From NCBI RefSeq assembly GCF_030151385.1, contig NZ_JASLDS010000073.1, positions 124,001-188,000 on the forward strand: a stretch of 64,000 bases of DNA. Reading direction: 5' to 3'. Positions 35,237-44,501 of the stretch are shown piece after piece (position 1 is the stretch's first letter; each line of letters begins with the position of its first letter). The notes under the pieces were generated by a model, which saw nothing but the letters and a program-made list of their open reading frames with translations, searched no databases and was not told the origin of the DNA. The stretch is from Soonwooa sp. Its GTDB lineage: Bacteria; Bacteroidota; Bacteroidia; Flavobacteriales; Weeksellaceae. A program made the translations under genes and the position numbers.

Positions 35237-35782
35237 TTATTTCTTTCTTAAAAGGCTTCTAGGAACAAAGGCTATTCTTGCACTAATACTATCTTCTAAA
35301 ATTCTATAGCCTTGTTGTTCTAATTTTAATAGATAATCATCACAAGCAGAACCTAAGATGGTAAATTTATCATGTTTTGATTTTATTACATAGTAATATT
35401 TGTTCTTAATAGTAACTTTACTCGGATCTAAATCTGTCCCAGAAAAATCCCTACTCAATAAAAAATTTGCTTCAATTTTTTCGTGGGGCTTCAAAATAAT
35501 ATATCCCTCTTCACATTGTTCTTTTGAATACCTATAAAAAGTGCCTTCAGGAAATGGTATCAAGGGGGCTAATTTGTCATTTTCAAAATAGGTTAAAGTT
35601 CCCCAAAAACCTCTAGGATCAATTATATATGTGTTACTAGTATTATTTTTTATCAGAAATTTACCGTCTGGAAGGGCAGGTTGCATTTCAATAAAATCTA
35701 CATCGGTACCTTTATTTAGCTTTATTTGCGTAGAACAACTAATTATAAAAAGGCTAATTATAAATATTGCAAGTTTTTTCAT
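35237..35782 (-). CDS. Hypothetical lipoprotein
   Basis: 181 codons from ATG 35782 (MKKLAIFIISLFIISCST), which gives a clean lipoprotein signal with the cysteine in IISC. The longer frame to 35824 would put 14 non-signal residues in front. The mature protein is about 165 residues, mixed strand and helix, without a recognised domain. It stands alone between prfC and mtgA. A perfect 8-bp hairpin (35819-35840) lies in its upstream region. Confidence 0.72.
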   Translation of the reverse strand: MKKLAIFIISLFIISCSTQIKLNKGTDVDFIEMQPALPDGKFLIKNNTSNTYIIDPRGFWGTLTYFENDKLAPLIPFPEGTFYRYSKEQCEEGYIILKPHEKIEANFLLSRDFSGTDLDPSKVTIKNKYYYVIKSKHDKFTILGSACDDYLLKLEQQGYRILEDSISARIAFVPRSLLRKK

Positions 35783-35818
35783 TAATATTTTAAAATAAGA
35801 AAGTTTATAGCATCGCTT

Positions 35819-35840
35819 CCACACGAATCCTTTCGTGTGG
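35819..35840. promoter_or_regulatory. Hairpin upstream of the lipoprotein gene
   Basis: CCACACGA/TCGTGTGG with a six-base loop is a perfect 8-bp stem, GC-richer than the surroundings, 37 bp before the start codon at 35782. No T-run follows on the side of the gene, so it may be a 5' UTR structure or an old terminator. Confidence 0.45.
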
Positions 35841-35959
35841 TCTGTTAATTAAAAAAATAAGAGATTATTTTATGTAAAACTAACAAAAAATAACGACTCA
35901 TTTTTAAAACCCAATCTATAATCTCAAACTTCTAACTTAGAATTAATTAAATTTTAACA

Positions 35960-35990
35960 TTTGTAAATATTGAAATTGTGAGTACTTTTG
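35960..35990 (+). promoter_or_regulatory. Promoter of mtgA
   Basis: TTTG (35960-35963), a 19-bp spacer and TACTTTTG (35983-35990): an exact flavobacterial consensus. It decides the mtgA start: the in-frame GTG at 35978 lies inside the promoter, so translation begins at ATG 36011. Confidence 0.85.
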
Positions 35991-36010
35991 TGCTTGGAAA
36001 ACAGTATCAA

Positions 36011-36658
36011 ATGTTTAAATATCTTAAGCGAATTATTCTTGTTATTATTATTGCCAATATCCTCTTTATTGCATTTGGGATTTTCTTTAATCCACCAATA
36101 ACTTGGACGCAACTAGGCGGCATTATGACGTACGGTAAGCTGGATCGCGATTATATATCTTCTGACGAAATGGGCAACAATGTCAAAAAAGCGGTTATTG
36201 CATCCGAAGATCAATTATTTTTTGTACACAACGGATTCGATACAAAGGCCATAGAAAAAGCCTTGAAGCATAACGAAAAGAAAGGCGAAATCAGCCGCGG
36301 TGGAAGTACCATTTCTCAACAAACGGCGAAAAATGTTTTTCTGTGGCAAGGAAGAAGCTGGTTCCGAAAAGGATTGGAAGTAATATATACCTTTATCATT
36401 GAGAAAGTTTGGGGCAAAGATGTCATTTTGGAACGTTATCTTAACTCAATAGAAATGGGACAAGGCGTTTTTGGTGTCGAGGCGGCGTCCAAATATTATT
36501 TTGGTAAAAGTGCCAAGGATTTAACAAAAAGTGAAGCAGCTTGGATTGCTGTTGTACTACCAAATCCAAAGAAATACGACCCTAAAAACCCAACACCTTA
36601 CCTTAATAAAAAGCATAATTGGGTTATGCGTCAAATGAATAACATTGTTCTGAAATAA
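36011..36658 (+). CDS. mtgA: Monofunctional peptidoglycan transglycosylase
   Basis: 215 codons from ATG 36011. An N-terminal membrane anchor (about 5-27) is followed by a GT51 domain with the catalytic glutamate in ASEDQLFFVHNGFD, then GGSTISQQTAKN and the block RYLNSIEMGQGVFGVEAAS. It polymerises lipid II into glycan strands at the outer face of the inner membrane. No transpeptidase domain follows, so it is the monofunctional type. The next gene starts 17 bp later but has its own -7-like box. Confidence 0.94.
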   Translation: MFKYLKRIILVIIIANILFIAFGIFFNPPITWTQLGGIMTYGKLDRDYISSDEMGNNVKKAVIASEDQLFFVHNGFDTKAIEKALKHNEKKGEISRGGSTISQQTAKNVFLWQGRSWFRKGLEVIYTFIIEKVWGKDVILERYLNSIEMGQGVFGVEAASKYYFGKSAKDLTKSEAAWIAVVLPNPKKYDPKNPTPYLNKKHNWVMRQMNNIVLK

Positions 36659-36659
36659 C

Positions 36660-36667
36660 TATCTTTG
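36660..36667 (+). promoter_or_regulatory. Candidate -7 element between mtgA and the next gene
   Basis: TATCTTTG fits TAnnTTTG, 1 bp after the mtgA stop and 8 bp before the next ATG. A TTG at the right distance is not found, so the second gene may depend partly on mtgA transcription. Confidence 0.4.
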
Positions 36668-36675
36668 CAGGACTT

Positions 36676-38712
36676 ATGGCTTTTAGATTAAAAAACAAAG
36701 ACAACTTCAGTACAGTTCTAAAAAAATATTTTAGTGCTCAGAATGAAACCTTTTCTCTAGATCCTTTGGCAGAATTAATGAGTGCTGTCAAGAAAGAGGA
36801 TCTTGGGGTTTTTGTCGCATATCTAAAAGACAATCAAGAGATTGCTAATAATCTTGCCTACTATGTTCATAACGTTTTCAAAGGAAAACCTTTTAATCTA
36901 TCTTTAACTGAAGCTGATATTTTATCAGAAAATGCCTTCTTTCCAGAACTTAAAAAACGATTGTTAAATAAAGTTCTGCCAAGCATCGAAAATGAAAATA
37001 CTATCTGGTATTTGGTTGATGTTGTATCAGTAACGCCGAAGAAAGATTTGGACTTTTTCCTAAATTCGGACGAAGATAAATTAAGCGAACTTTTAAAGAT
37101 TTTAAAAATTGACAAATTCATTGCGAACACGCATGTAAAAAGAGAAATGCTTTTTGCTTTTAATGTTCTTGCGTGGCGTGTCATCGGAAATGCGATGGAT
37201 GTCGAAGTGATGAAGATGGTACCACAATACCGAAATCTCGACAATCCATTTTTGGCTTTGCAAAACGAGTTGGATATTCTTATCCAACGTTTTCGCGAGA
37301 ATCCAGATTTCCAATTGAACTCAAAAGATGAAGTCTACAAACAGTTAAGAGTCTATCTTCAACAATGTCAAGAGTTTGTCAATATTGCTTTTAAGAATAG
37401 TGGAAAATACGGAATCTCGAGTAAGATTAATCTTTACTTATTAAAAATTCGCCAGCAGTTGACAAGGATGTCGGAGATTCTGCAACTCTTTGTTATCGAC
37501 TCAGAAGAGGATTATGTAGTCCGCTCCAAACAATTATTTTTGAATGTGCTTCGTTACAAATCGCACAAAAATAATATCCAAGATCTTGTTTCGGATTCCA
37601 CGCGATTAATGTCGCATTTGATTACGAATCACACCGCAGAAACTGGTACACATTACATCACATCCAACGTCAAGGACTACATGAAAATGTTTTGGAAAGC
37701 TTGTGGTGGTGGCGTTGTCGTAGGCGCACTTTGTGTTCTGAAAATGCTGTACGGAAGCCTAGAAGGCAGCGACTTTAGCCACGCATTTCTGTATTCACTT
37801 AATTATGCGATGGGATTTGTGATGATCTATTTGATGCACTTTACGCTGGCAACCAAACAGCCTGCAATGACTGCCGCAACAATGGCAAAAGTACTTGCAG
37901 ACGGCGAAAGCACGAAATCAAATTATGTCGATTTCGCACATTTGGTTTCAAAATTATTTAGAACACAGTTTATTGCTTTTGTAGGAAACGTTTTGATGGC
38001 ATTTCCTGTCGCTTTGGCAATTATCTACGGACTCGAAATTTTGTTTAAACAGAATTTTGCAATCGATAAATCCACAAAGTTGTTAACCGACCTCAACCCA
38101 TTTGATTCGAAAGCTATTTTCCATGCTTGTATTGCGGGATTCTTTTTATTTATTTCAGGGATTATTTCGGGAAATATTGGCAACAACTCAGTGTTTTATA
38201 AAATCCCAGAAAGAATCGCGAAAAACCCTTTCATCAATTATTTCTTTGGAAAAAGGTTTGCAGAAAGTCTTTCAAAATATTATTCTAAAAACTGGGCAGG
38301 CATCGTATCCAACTTTTGGTTCGGGGTTTTCTTAGGCGCAACCGCTCCAATTGGTTTGTTCTTTGGATTAGATTTGGACATTCGACACATTACCTTTGCT
38401 GCAGGTAACTTTGCATTAGGTCTTTATGGTAAAGATTTTTCGGTAGATTCGTATACTTTTTGGGTAAGTTTCTTCACCGTATTTTTAATTGGATTCTTCA
38501 ACTTTATTGTAAGTTTTGGCTTGTCAATGATTTTGGCATTCCGTTCTAGAAAGATGAATACTGCTGAAGTTGGTGCAATCTTTAAGGAGATTTTCAGTTA
38601 TTTTATAAAAAATCCTTTGCGATTCTTTGTTCCGATCCGTTCGAGATTAGATGGCAAAGCTCAAGAGTTAATGGAAAAATCTAAAACTTCTACAAAACCA
38701 AAAGATCTTTAA
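36676..38712 (+). CDS. Large membrane protein of the 'site-specific recombinase' (Gcr-like) family
   Basis: 678 codons. The N-terminal ~330 residues are helical and soluble. The rest has about six to eight membrane segments, including FWKACGGGVVVGALCVLKML and FTLATKQPAMTAATMAKVL, the latter being the best conserved block of the family (Pfam SpecificRecomb). The family name goes back to a gonococcal gene, but a polytopic membrane protein without tyrosine or serine recombinase residues is unlikely to recombine DNA; the real role is unknown. It ends 23 bp inside the convergent DUF721 gene. Confidence 0.8.
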   Translation: MAFRLKNKDNFSTVLKKYFSAQNETFSLDPLAELMSAVKKEDLGVFVAYLKDNQEIANNLAYYVHNVFKGKPFNLSLTEADILSENAFFPELKKRLLNKVLPSIENENTIWYLVDVVSVTPKKDLDFFLNSDEDKLSELLKILKIDKFIANTHVKREMLFAFNVLAWRVIGNAMDVEVMKMVPQYRNLDNPFLALQNELDILIQRFRENPDFQLNSKDEVYKQLRVYLQQCQEFVNIAFKNSGKYGISSKINLYLLKIRQQLTRMSEILQLFVIDSEEDYVVRSKQLFLNVLRYKSHKNNIQDLVSDSTRLMSHLITNHTAETGTHYITSNVKDYMKMFWKACGGGVVVGALCVLKMLYGSLEGSDFSHAFLYSLNYAMGFVMIYLMHFTLATKQPAMTAATMAKVLADGESTKSNYVDFAHLVSKLFRTQFIAFVGNVLMAFPVALAIIYGLEILFKQNFAIDKSTKLLTDLNPFDSKAIFHACIAGFFLFISGIISGNIGNNSVFYKIPERIAKNPFINYFFGKRFAESLSKYYSKNWAGIVSNFWFGVFLGATAPIGLFFGLDLDIRHITFAAGNFALGLYGKDFSVDSYTFWVSFFTVFLIGFFNFIVSFGLSMILAFRSRKMNTAEVGAIFKEIFSYFIKNPLRFFVPIRSRLDGKAQELMEKSKTSTKPKDL

Positions 38713-38989
38713 AATCGAATTCGTCACCAAGGTGGCTTTTAATTTTATTTAAATAAAAGCTTTTACGAAGTCTAAAATCATTTTTGAGAAGTGGCGATTT
38801 TATCTTTATTAAAAGATAATTGTCATCGATATTAACGGACTCTATCTCACTAAACAAATCTGTAGAAAGATAATCTTCCAAATAGTCTTTTACTTCGAAG
38901 GCGCGAAGTTTGGTTTCGAAACCGTGAATTCTTGCAAAACTTTTCACCAACTCTGACGACAAAAATTCTCTTTTCTTTTTCTTTCCCAT
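38690..38989 (-). CDS. DUF721 (DciA-like) family protein
   Basis: 99 codons. A basic start (MGKKKKREFLSSELVKSF) and the strand-rich part LLIKIKSPLLKNDFRLRKSFYLNKIKSHLG match the short Bacteroidetes DUF721 proteins, a family related to the helicase-loading protein DciA. A role in replication initiation is possible but not shown for these short forms. It overlaps the end of the membrane-protein gene by 23 bp on the opposite strand. Confidence 0.75.
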   Translation of the reverse strand: MGKKKKREFLSSELVKSFARIHGFETKLRAFEVKDYLEDYLSTDLFSEIESVNIDDNYLLIKIKSPLLKNDFRLRKSFYLNKIKSHLGDEFDFKDLLVL

Positions 38990-39062
38990 TATTAAAGCTT
39001 TACAACAATATTAATCGTTTTTCTACGACGAGGTAAAATTAAAATTTAAAAAACAAAATCAC

Positions 39063-39070
39063 TATCTTTG
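39063..39070 (+). promoter_or_regulatory. Candidate -7 element of ychF
   Basis: TATCTTTG followed by GCA, a common flavobacterial form, 68 bp before the ATG. The -33 box is weak. Confidence 0.5.
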
Positions 39071-39138
39071 CACGCGATTATTTGAAGCAAAATTCGATAG
39101 TCGCCTATTAATAATAACTAAATAAACATCGACATATA

Positions 39139-40230
39139 ATGAAATGTGGAATTGTAGGACTTCCTAATGTTGGAAAATCGACACTTTTTAACTGTCTTAG
39201 TAACGCTAAAGCGCAATCTGCGAACTATCCTTTCTGTACCATCGAACCTAACCTAGGCACGGTTTCGGTACCAGATCAACGACTTTTCGAACTAGAAAAA
39301 ATCGTAAATCCTGAGCGCGTTTTGCCAGCTGTTGTTGAGATTGTTGACATCGCAGGACTTGTAAAAGGTGCGAGCAAGGGCGAAGGTCTTGGTAACCAAT
39401 TCCTTGCTAACATCCGCGAATGTGAAGCCATTATCCACGTTTTGAGATGTTTTGACAACGGAAACATTATCCACGTAGAAGGTTCTGTAGATCCACTCCG
39501 TGATAAAGAAATTATCGACATCGAGCTTCAACTTAAAGATCTTGAAACAATCGGAAAAGCAGTTGACAAAGCTAAAAAATTCATCAAATCTGGTAAGAAA
39601 GAAGATGTCTTAGCTTATGAGACTTTGCAAAAACTTCAACAATTTGTAGAAGATGGCAAGAATGCGAGAGAATTCCCAGTTGATGATTTAACAAGTCCTA
39701 TCATTAACGAAGTTCAGTTGCTAACTAACAAGCCTGTGCTTTACGTTTGTAACGTTGACGAAAACTCGATTAAAAATGGTAACGAGTGGATTGCTAAAAT
39801 CGAAGAAATGGCAAAAAATGAAGGTGCCGAAGTTGTTGTTTTGGCAGCACAAATCGAAGCCGACATCAACGAATTAGAATCTTTTGAAGAGCGTCAAATG
39901 TTCTTAGAAGAACTTGGTCTAGAAGAGCCAGGAGTTAACAGATTGATTCGTCAAGCTTATGCTTTGTTAAAACTTCAAACTTACTTTACTGCAGGTGTTA
40001 AAGAAGTTAGAGCTTGGACAATCGGACAAGGTTGGACAGCGCCACAAGCAGCTGGTGTTATCCACACAGATTTTGAAAAAGGCTTTATCCGTGCAGAAGT
40101 TATCAAGTATAACGATTATATGACTTACGGTTCTGAAGCTAAAGTAAAAGAAGCTGGAAAGCTTTCTGTAGAAGGTAAAGAATACATTGTACAAGACGGC
40201 GATATTATGCACTTTAGATTTAATGTTTAA
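39139..40230 (+). CDS. ychF: Redox-regulated ATPase YchF (OLA1 family)
   Basis: 363 codons, the family's standard length. GLPNVGKSTLFNCL (residues 7-20) is the P-loop, followed by NYPFCTIEPN, DIAGLVKGASKGEGLGN and the C-terminal TGS-type domain ending IMHFRFNV. YchF binds ATP rather than GTP, associates with ribosomes and modulates oxidative-stress responses. Codon use is strongly biased, as for well-expressed genes. Two hairpins follow the gene. Confidence 0.96.
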   Translation: MKCGIVGLPNVGKSTLFNCLSNAKAQSANYPFCTIEPNLGTVSVPDQRLFELEKIVNPERVLPAVVEIVDIAGLVKGASKGEGLGNQFLANIRECEAIIHVLRCFDNGNIIHVEGSVDPLRDKEIIDIELQLKDLETIGKAVDKAKKFIKSGKKEDVLAYETLQKLQQFVEDGKNAREFPVDDLTSPIINEVQLLTNKPVLYVCNVDENSIKNGNEWIAKIEEMAKNEGAEVVVLAAQIEADINELESFEERQMFLEELGLEEPGVNRLIRQAYALLKLQTYFTAGVKEVRAWTIGQGWTAPQAAGVIHTDFEKGFIRAEVIKYNDYMTYGSEAKVKEAGKLSVEGKEYIVQDGDIMHFRFNV

Positions 40231-40261
40231 TTAAATCTTTAGTTTCAAATACATAATCAGA

Positions 40262-40288
40262 ACACTCACTTATTGTGGGTGTTTTTTT
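40262..40288 (+). terminator. Terminator after ychF
   Basis: ACACTCAC/GTGGGTGT (one G-T pair) with a T-run, about 30 bp after the stop. Confidence 0.85.
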
Positions 40289-40294
40289 GTATTA

Positions 40295-40323
40295 AAAAAG
40301 CTACTCAAATTGAGTAGCTTTTT
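40295..40323. terminator. Second hairpin after ychF
   Basis: AAAAAGCTACTCAA/TTGAGTAGCTTTTT is a nearly perfect stem flanked by A and T runs, able to work on both strands. On the minus strand it may be the old terminator of the decayed T9SS gene next to it. Confidence 0.8.
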
Positions 40324-40340
40324 ATTTATAATCTTTGAAA

Positions 40341-40415
40341 TTATTTAGCAATAATTAATTTCTTAGAAGAAGCTTTGCAATTAGCATCAACTTTCAATAA
40401 GTAAACACCAAAAGG
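40341..40415 (-). pseudogene. Remnant of a T9SS C-terminal sorting domain
   Basis: The minus strand reads PFGVYLLKVDAN, then CKASSKKLIIAK and a stop: the end of a type A T9SS sorting domain (GxYxxxV...KKLIIxK). A TAG stands immediately before this fragment in frame, and no signal peptide or body is present. It is the tail of a deleted secreted protein gene, with a hairpin 18 bp downstream. Confidence 0.8.
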
Positions 40416-40445
40416 CTAACTATGAGAGGTCAATCTCATTATAGT

Positions 40446-40907
40446 TTATTTTAGTTTTTTCAAAACCACAGATTTAGGCTTGGCTTTTACGATAAGAACA
40501 AGAACTGGGTGAGATTCTTTATTAGCAGAATATTCCCCATTTTCAACCTCTTTATAATTGACAATTAATTGATTGCCTTTTGTGGAAAGACTTTCAACTT
40601 CAATATCTGCATATGGATTACTTGCACTAGGTTTAGGATTGATAATCAACATGCTTTCGTCAGCTTCCAATGTTGGAATAGGTGCTTGGCGCGTCATTCC
40701 AGGGTTTTGAAATTTGGTATATAAAGCTGTAATATCGTCCATATTCTCTAACACAAAAACGTCCTTAGCACCGATATTTTTGTTAAGTCTTCTCGCTTCA
40801 ACGTATTCTACTTTTTCCATTGCATTAGATTTTTGCACAGTTGTTGAAGTTGCAGTTTTACAAGACAACACGGAAGTCAACATTATTAAAGTTATAAAAA
40901 ATTTCAT
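40446..40907 (-). CDS. Hypothetical lipoprotein
   Basis: 153 codons from ATG 40907 (MKFFITLIMLTSVLSC), a lipoprotein signal with the cysteine in VLSC. The longer frame to 40955 adds a hydrophobic prefix unlikely to be translated. The mature ~137 residues are mostly beta (SMLIINPKPSAS, NQLIVNYKEVENGEY, HPVLVLIVKAK), suggesting a small sandwich or protease-complex-like fold. No family is recognised with confidence. Confidence 0.75.
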   Translation of the reverse strand: MKFFITLIMLTSVLSCKTATSTTVQKSNAMEKVEYVEARRLNKNIGAKDVFVLENMDDITALYTKFQNPGMTRQAPIPTLEADESMLIINPKPSASNPYADIEVESLSTKGNQLIVNYKEVENGEYSANKESHPVLVLIVKAKPKSVVLKKLK

Positions 40908-40975
40908 CTTTTCTTGTAAATATAAAAATAAAATTACTGAAAATAAAATCAACAATTACAATTCCTTATTTAAGC

Positions 40976-41007
40976 AAAAAAAATCCCTTTCATTTCTGAA
41001 AGGGATT
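40976..41007 (-). terminator. Terminator after the 41013-41378 gene
   Basis: On the minus strand AATCCCTTTC/GAAAGGGATT with a six-base loop followed by seven or more T residues, six bases after the stop. Confidence 0.88.
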
Positions 41008-41012
41008 CTTAT

Positions 41013-41378
41013 TTATTTCATGCTGATAACTTTATCAACCACATAGACTGTGTTACCGCGCCATGGCAAAGTACCATGATATTCTTTGTAATGCAAGTCA
41101 AAATACTTACCACTGTTAAGCTCCAATTGTTTGAAAACAGCTTCGTCTTCGATAGAAAACTCAAACTGATTGCTACCAATTGCGCCACCTACCTTGGTTG
41201 CTCCAAATCCTTCTTGGATAAGCTTGCCTTCATAGGTTTTGAAAACATTTCCTTTTTTAACGGCGTAATTTAGATAACCCGATTTGACACCTTCGCCAAA
41301 TACAAAATAAAACTTATACCAAACAAAGCCTCCTAAAAGTAGAACGGCCGCGGCTAAAAAAATCCAGAAATATTTCAT
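41013..41378 (-). CDS. Hypothetical membrane-anchored protein
   Basis: 121 codons. One N-terminal membrane anchor or signal (residues 1-20, MKYFWIFLAAAVLLLGGFVW) is followed by a ~95-residue domain with YLNYAVKKGNVFKTYEGKLIQEGFG and a terminal VYVVDKVISMK. The type is frequent in Flavobacteriia and is sometimes mislabelled '6-phosphogluconate dehydrogenase'; no such domain is present. It lies 35 bp behind the acyl-CoA dehydrogenase gene and may be co-transcribed with it. Confidence 0.75.
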   Translation of the reverse strand: MKYFWIFLAAAVLLLGGFVWYKFYFVFGEGVKSGYLNYAVKKGNVFKTYEGKLIQEGFGATKVGGAIGSNQFEFSIEDEAVFKQLELNSGKYFDLHYKEYHGTLPWRGNTVYVVDKVISMK

Positions 41379-41413
41379 GATAATTAATTTGTGTTTATAA
41401 AGTTATAAAAATA

Positions 41414-42556
41414 TTACTTCTTCGCAATACTTCTAGAGATAACAATCTTTTGGATTTCTGAAGTACCCTCGTAGATTTGTGTAATCTTCGCATCACGCAT
41501 CAATCTTTCTACGTGATATTCTTTCACATAACCATAACCGCCGTGGATTTGTACTGCTTCAATAGTTGTATCCATCGCTACTTGAGAAGCAAAAAGTTTT
41601 GCCATTGCACCACTTTCAGAAATATCTTTTCCTGCATCTTTCTCCACTGCTGCTTTGAAGCAAAGCATTCTTGCAGCCGTCGTGTTAACGTGCATATCTG
41701 CCAATTTGAAAGCAATCGCTTGGTGATTGATAATCTCTGTACCGAAAGCTTTTCTTTCTTTAGCATATTTAAGAGCCAATTCGTAAGCACCAGAAGCGAT
41801 ACCTAAAGCCTGAGACGCGATACCAATTCTACCACCGTTAAGAACCGCCATTGCAAAGTTGAATCCGAATCCGTCTTCACCAATTCTGTTTTCTTTTGGT
41901 ACTTTAACATCTGTGAAAAGTAAAGAATGCGTGTCACTTCCTCTAATTCCCAATTTGTCTTCTTTTGGACCAATTTCGAAACCTTCCCAACCTCTTTCTA
42001 CGATGAAAGCGTTGATACCTTTATGCTTCTTCTCTGGATGTGTTTGCGCAATTACAATATAGTAAGCAGCGTTACCACCGTTAGTAATCCAGTTTTTAGT
42101 ACCATTTAATAAATAATAATCACCTTTATCCTCTGCAGTTGTACGTTGCGACGTCGCATCCGAACCAGCTTCTGGCTCAGACAATGCAAAAGCACCGATA
42201 ACTTCACCACTTGCAAGCGGTTTTAGATATTTCATTTTTTGCTCTTCGCTAGCAAATTTTTCTAAACCAGCACATACCAAAGAGTTGTTAACCGACATTA
42301 CAACCGCAGCAGAAGCATCAATCTTCGCAATTTCTTCCATTGCAAGAACGTAAGAAACACTGTCTAGACCAGCACCTCCATATTTTGGGTCAACCATCAT
42401 ACCTAGGAAACCTAACTCTCCCATTTTCTTAACTTGTTCTGTAGGAAATTTTTGATGTGTATCTCTTTCGATAACACCAGGAAGTAATTCAGTCTGAGCA
42501 AAATCTCTAGCTGCTTGCTGAATCATCAATTGTTCTTCTGATAAATTAAAATCCAT
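41414..42556 (-). CDS. Acyl-CoA dehydrogenase
   Basis: 380 codons. It has the flavin-binding FALSEPEAGSDA and WITNGG segments, DKLGIRGSDT, and the C-terminal QIHGGYGYVKEYHVERLMRD, with the catalytic glutamate in the usual IYEGTSEIQ. It performs the first, FAD-linked oxidation of beta-oxidation, probably on short- to medium-chain acyl-CoA. It diverges from the tandem acyl-CoA ligases; the 164-bp gap must hold both promoters. Confidence 0.95.
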   Translation of the reverse strand: MDFNLSEEQLMIQQAARDFAQTELLPGVIERDTHQKFPTEQVKKMGELGFLGMMVDPKYGGAGLDSVSYVLAMEEIAKIDASAAVVMSVNNSLVCAGLEKFASEEQKMKYLKPLASGEVIGAFALSEPEAGSDATSQRTTAEDKGDYYLLNGTKNWITNGGNAAYYIVIAQTHPEKKHKGINAFIVERGWEGFEIGPKEDKLGIRGSDTHSLLFTDVKVPKENRIGEDGFGFNFAMAVLNGGRIGIASQALGIASGAYELALKYAKERKAFGTEIINHQAIAFKLADMHVNTTAARMLCFKAAVEKDAGKDISESGAMAKLFASQVAMDTTIEAVQIHGGYGYVKEYHVERLMRDAKITQIYEGTSEIQKIVISRSIAKK

Positions 42557-42720
42557 ATCAAATAATAGTATTAATTGCCCGTAAATTTACAATTTTTACG
42601 AAAATTATAACGATATGTATCGAATAAAATACATCTTTGTCATTTAATTAAAAAAAACTATATTTACGAAAATCTACTTTTTATTAAATTTAATTTAAAA
42701 ATTATCAAATATTTAACGAT

Positions 42721-44493
42721 ATGTCTGTTAAAAGAACATTTGATTTTGCTCATAAAGCTCTAAATCAATATCCTAAAAATGATGCTTTGGTCACGAAAAA
42801 GAAAGGGGAATGGAAAAAAACATCCACTTTAGAGTTTACTAACCAAGCAAATAAAATTTCTCGAGGACTACTAAAACTAGGTATTAAACCTGGTGACAAA
42901 ATCGGATTAATCACTAGTAACAATTGCACAGAATGGAGCATCATGGATTTGGGAATTTCGCAAATCGGCGCCATTTCTGTTCCTGTATATCCAACAATCT
43001 CGGAAGAAGATTATGTCTATATTTTTAACAATGCTGAGATTAAATATTGTTTTGTTTCGGATGCCAACCTTTACAAAAAAATGCAAAGTGTAAAACCCGA
43101 AATATCTTCATTAGCAGGTGTTTTTAGTTTCGACGATGTGGAGGGCGCACCCAACTGGCAAGAAATTCTTGATCTAGGCGAAGACGATGCCACACAGCAA
43201 GAAGTCGAAGACTTATCAAAAGCCATTCAGGAGGATGATATTGTAACTTTAATCTATACTTCTGGGACAACAGGACGTCCAAAAGGCGTGATGTTGACGC
43301 ACAAAAATATCGTATCCAATGTTTTGGGAAGTGACTCTCGCATCCCACGAAACAAAAGCATTAACTACAAAGATTTGCGTGCTTTAAGCTTTCTTCCGAT
43401 TTGCCATATTTTCGAAAGAATGGTTTACTACATTTTTATTAACAATGGTATTTCTCTTTATTATGCCGAAAGTATTGATAAAATCGGCGACAATGTTAAA
43501 GAAGTAAAACCACATTATATGACGGTTGTACCGCGTTTGGTAGAAAAAGTTTACGATTCGATCTACAACAAAGGCACTGCATCTGGAGGTCTAAAGTCTA
43601 AAATATTCTTGTGGTCAATTTCCATCGCAGAAAAATACAATCTGCAAGCGCCAAAATCTTTCGCACACATTATTGCTGACAAATTAGTTTTCAAAAAATG
43701 GCGAGAAGGTTTGGGTGGAAATTTAATAACGTTGGTATCTGGTTCTGCAGCGCTTTCTACAAGGTTAAACAGAATGTTCCAAGCAGCAGGAATTCCCATT
43801 TTGGAAGGTTATGGCTTAACAGAAACATCACCAGTAATTTCTGTAAACAGTTTCGAAAAAATGAGATTGGGCTCTGTTGGTATTCCATTAAGTAATGTCG
43901 ATGTTAAAATCGCTGCTGACGGCGAAATCATCGTAAAAGGTCCATCAGTGTTTGGTGGTTACTATAAAGACGACGAAAAAACACTAGAAGCTTTTACAGA
44001 AGATGGCTATTTCAAAACTGGTGATATAGGCCTTATCGATGATGATGGATTCTTATTTATCACCGATAGAAAAAAGGAAATGTTCAAAACCTCAGGTGGG
44101 AAATTCATAGCGCCGCAAGTTATCGAGAACCATGCTAAAGCCTCGAAATTCATTGAGCAAATTATGGTTGTCGGCGAAGGCGAAAAAATGCCAACGGCAC
44201 TTATCCAACCAGACTTTACTTTTGCACAAAATTGGGCAAAAATAAAAGGCATTAACATTGGTACAACACCAGCAGAAATGGCGAATAGTCCAGAGTTAAA
44301 GGAAAGAATCATGCAGGAGATGGAAAACATCAACAAGCATCTTGGCAAATGGGAGCAAATTAAAAAAATTGAACTCACACCAAAAGTTTGGTCTATTGAT
44401 GATGGTTTACTAACCCCAACTTTAAAACTAAAACGTAAAGTCATTAAAGAAACCTTCAATGATTTGTATGAAAAACTCTACGACAGAAAATAA
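42721..44493 (+). CDS. Long-chain fatty acid-CoA ligase (AMP-binding), paralogue 1
   Basis: 590 codons. LIYTSGTTGRPKGVMLTHKN (about residues 177-196) is the AMP-binding signature, EGYGLTETSPV the adenine site and GYFKTGDIG...DRKKEMFKTSGGK the hinge and C-terminal domain with the catalytic lysine. It activates fatty acids to acyl-CoA through acyl-AMP. There is no signal peptide; it probably acts at the inner membrane face. It is followed by a close paralogue, with a terminator between them, so expression may differ. Confidence 0.93.
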   Translation: MSVKRTFDFAHKALNQYPKNDALVTKKKGEWKKTSTLEFTNQANKISRGLLKLGIKPGDKIGLITSNNCTEWSIMDLGISQIGAISVPVYPTISEEDYVYIFNNAEIKYCFVSDANLYKKMQSVKPEISSLAGVFSFDDVEGAPNWQEILDLGEDDATQQEVEDLSKAIQEDDIVTLIYTSGTTGRPKGVMLTHKNIVSNVLGSDSRIPRNKSINYKDLRALSFLPICHIFERMVYYIFINNGISLYYAESIDKIGDNVKEVKPHYMTVVPRLVEKVYDSIYNKGTASGGLKSKIFLWSISIAEKYNLQAPKSFAHIIADKLVFKKWREGLGGNLITLVSGSAALSTRLNRMFQAAGIPILEGYGLTETSPVISVNSFEKMRLGSVGIPLSNVDVKIAADGEIIVKGPSVFGGYYKDDEKTLEAFTEDGYFKTGDIGLIDDDGFLFITDRKKEMFKTSGGKFIAPQVIENHAKASKFIEQIMVVGEGEKMPTALIQPDFTFAQNWAKIKGINIGTTPAEMANSPELKERIMQEMENINKHLGKWEQIKKIELTPKVWSIDDGLLTPTLKLKRKVIKETFNDLYEKLYDRK

Positions 44494-44501
44494 TTAACAT
44501 A

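Noticed and set aside
35978..36010. GTG start of mtgA at 35978
   Set aside because: It lies inside the consensus promoter (35960-35990), upstream of the expected transcript start.
36676..38712. True site-specific recombinase acting on the nearby 28-33 kb array
   Set aside because: The family name is historical; the protein is polytopic and has no tyrosine- or serine-recombinase catalytic residues.
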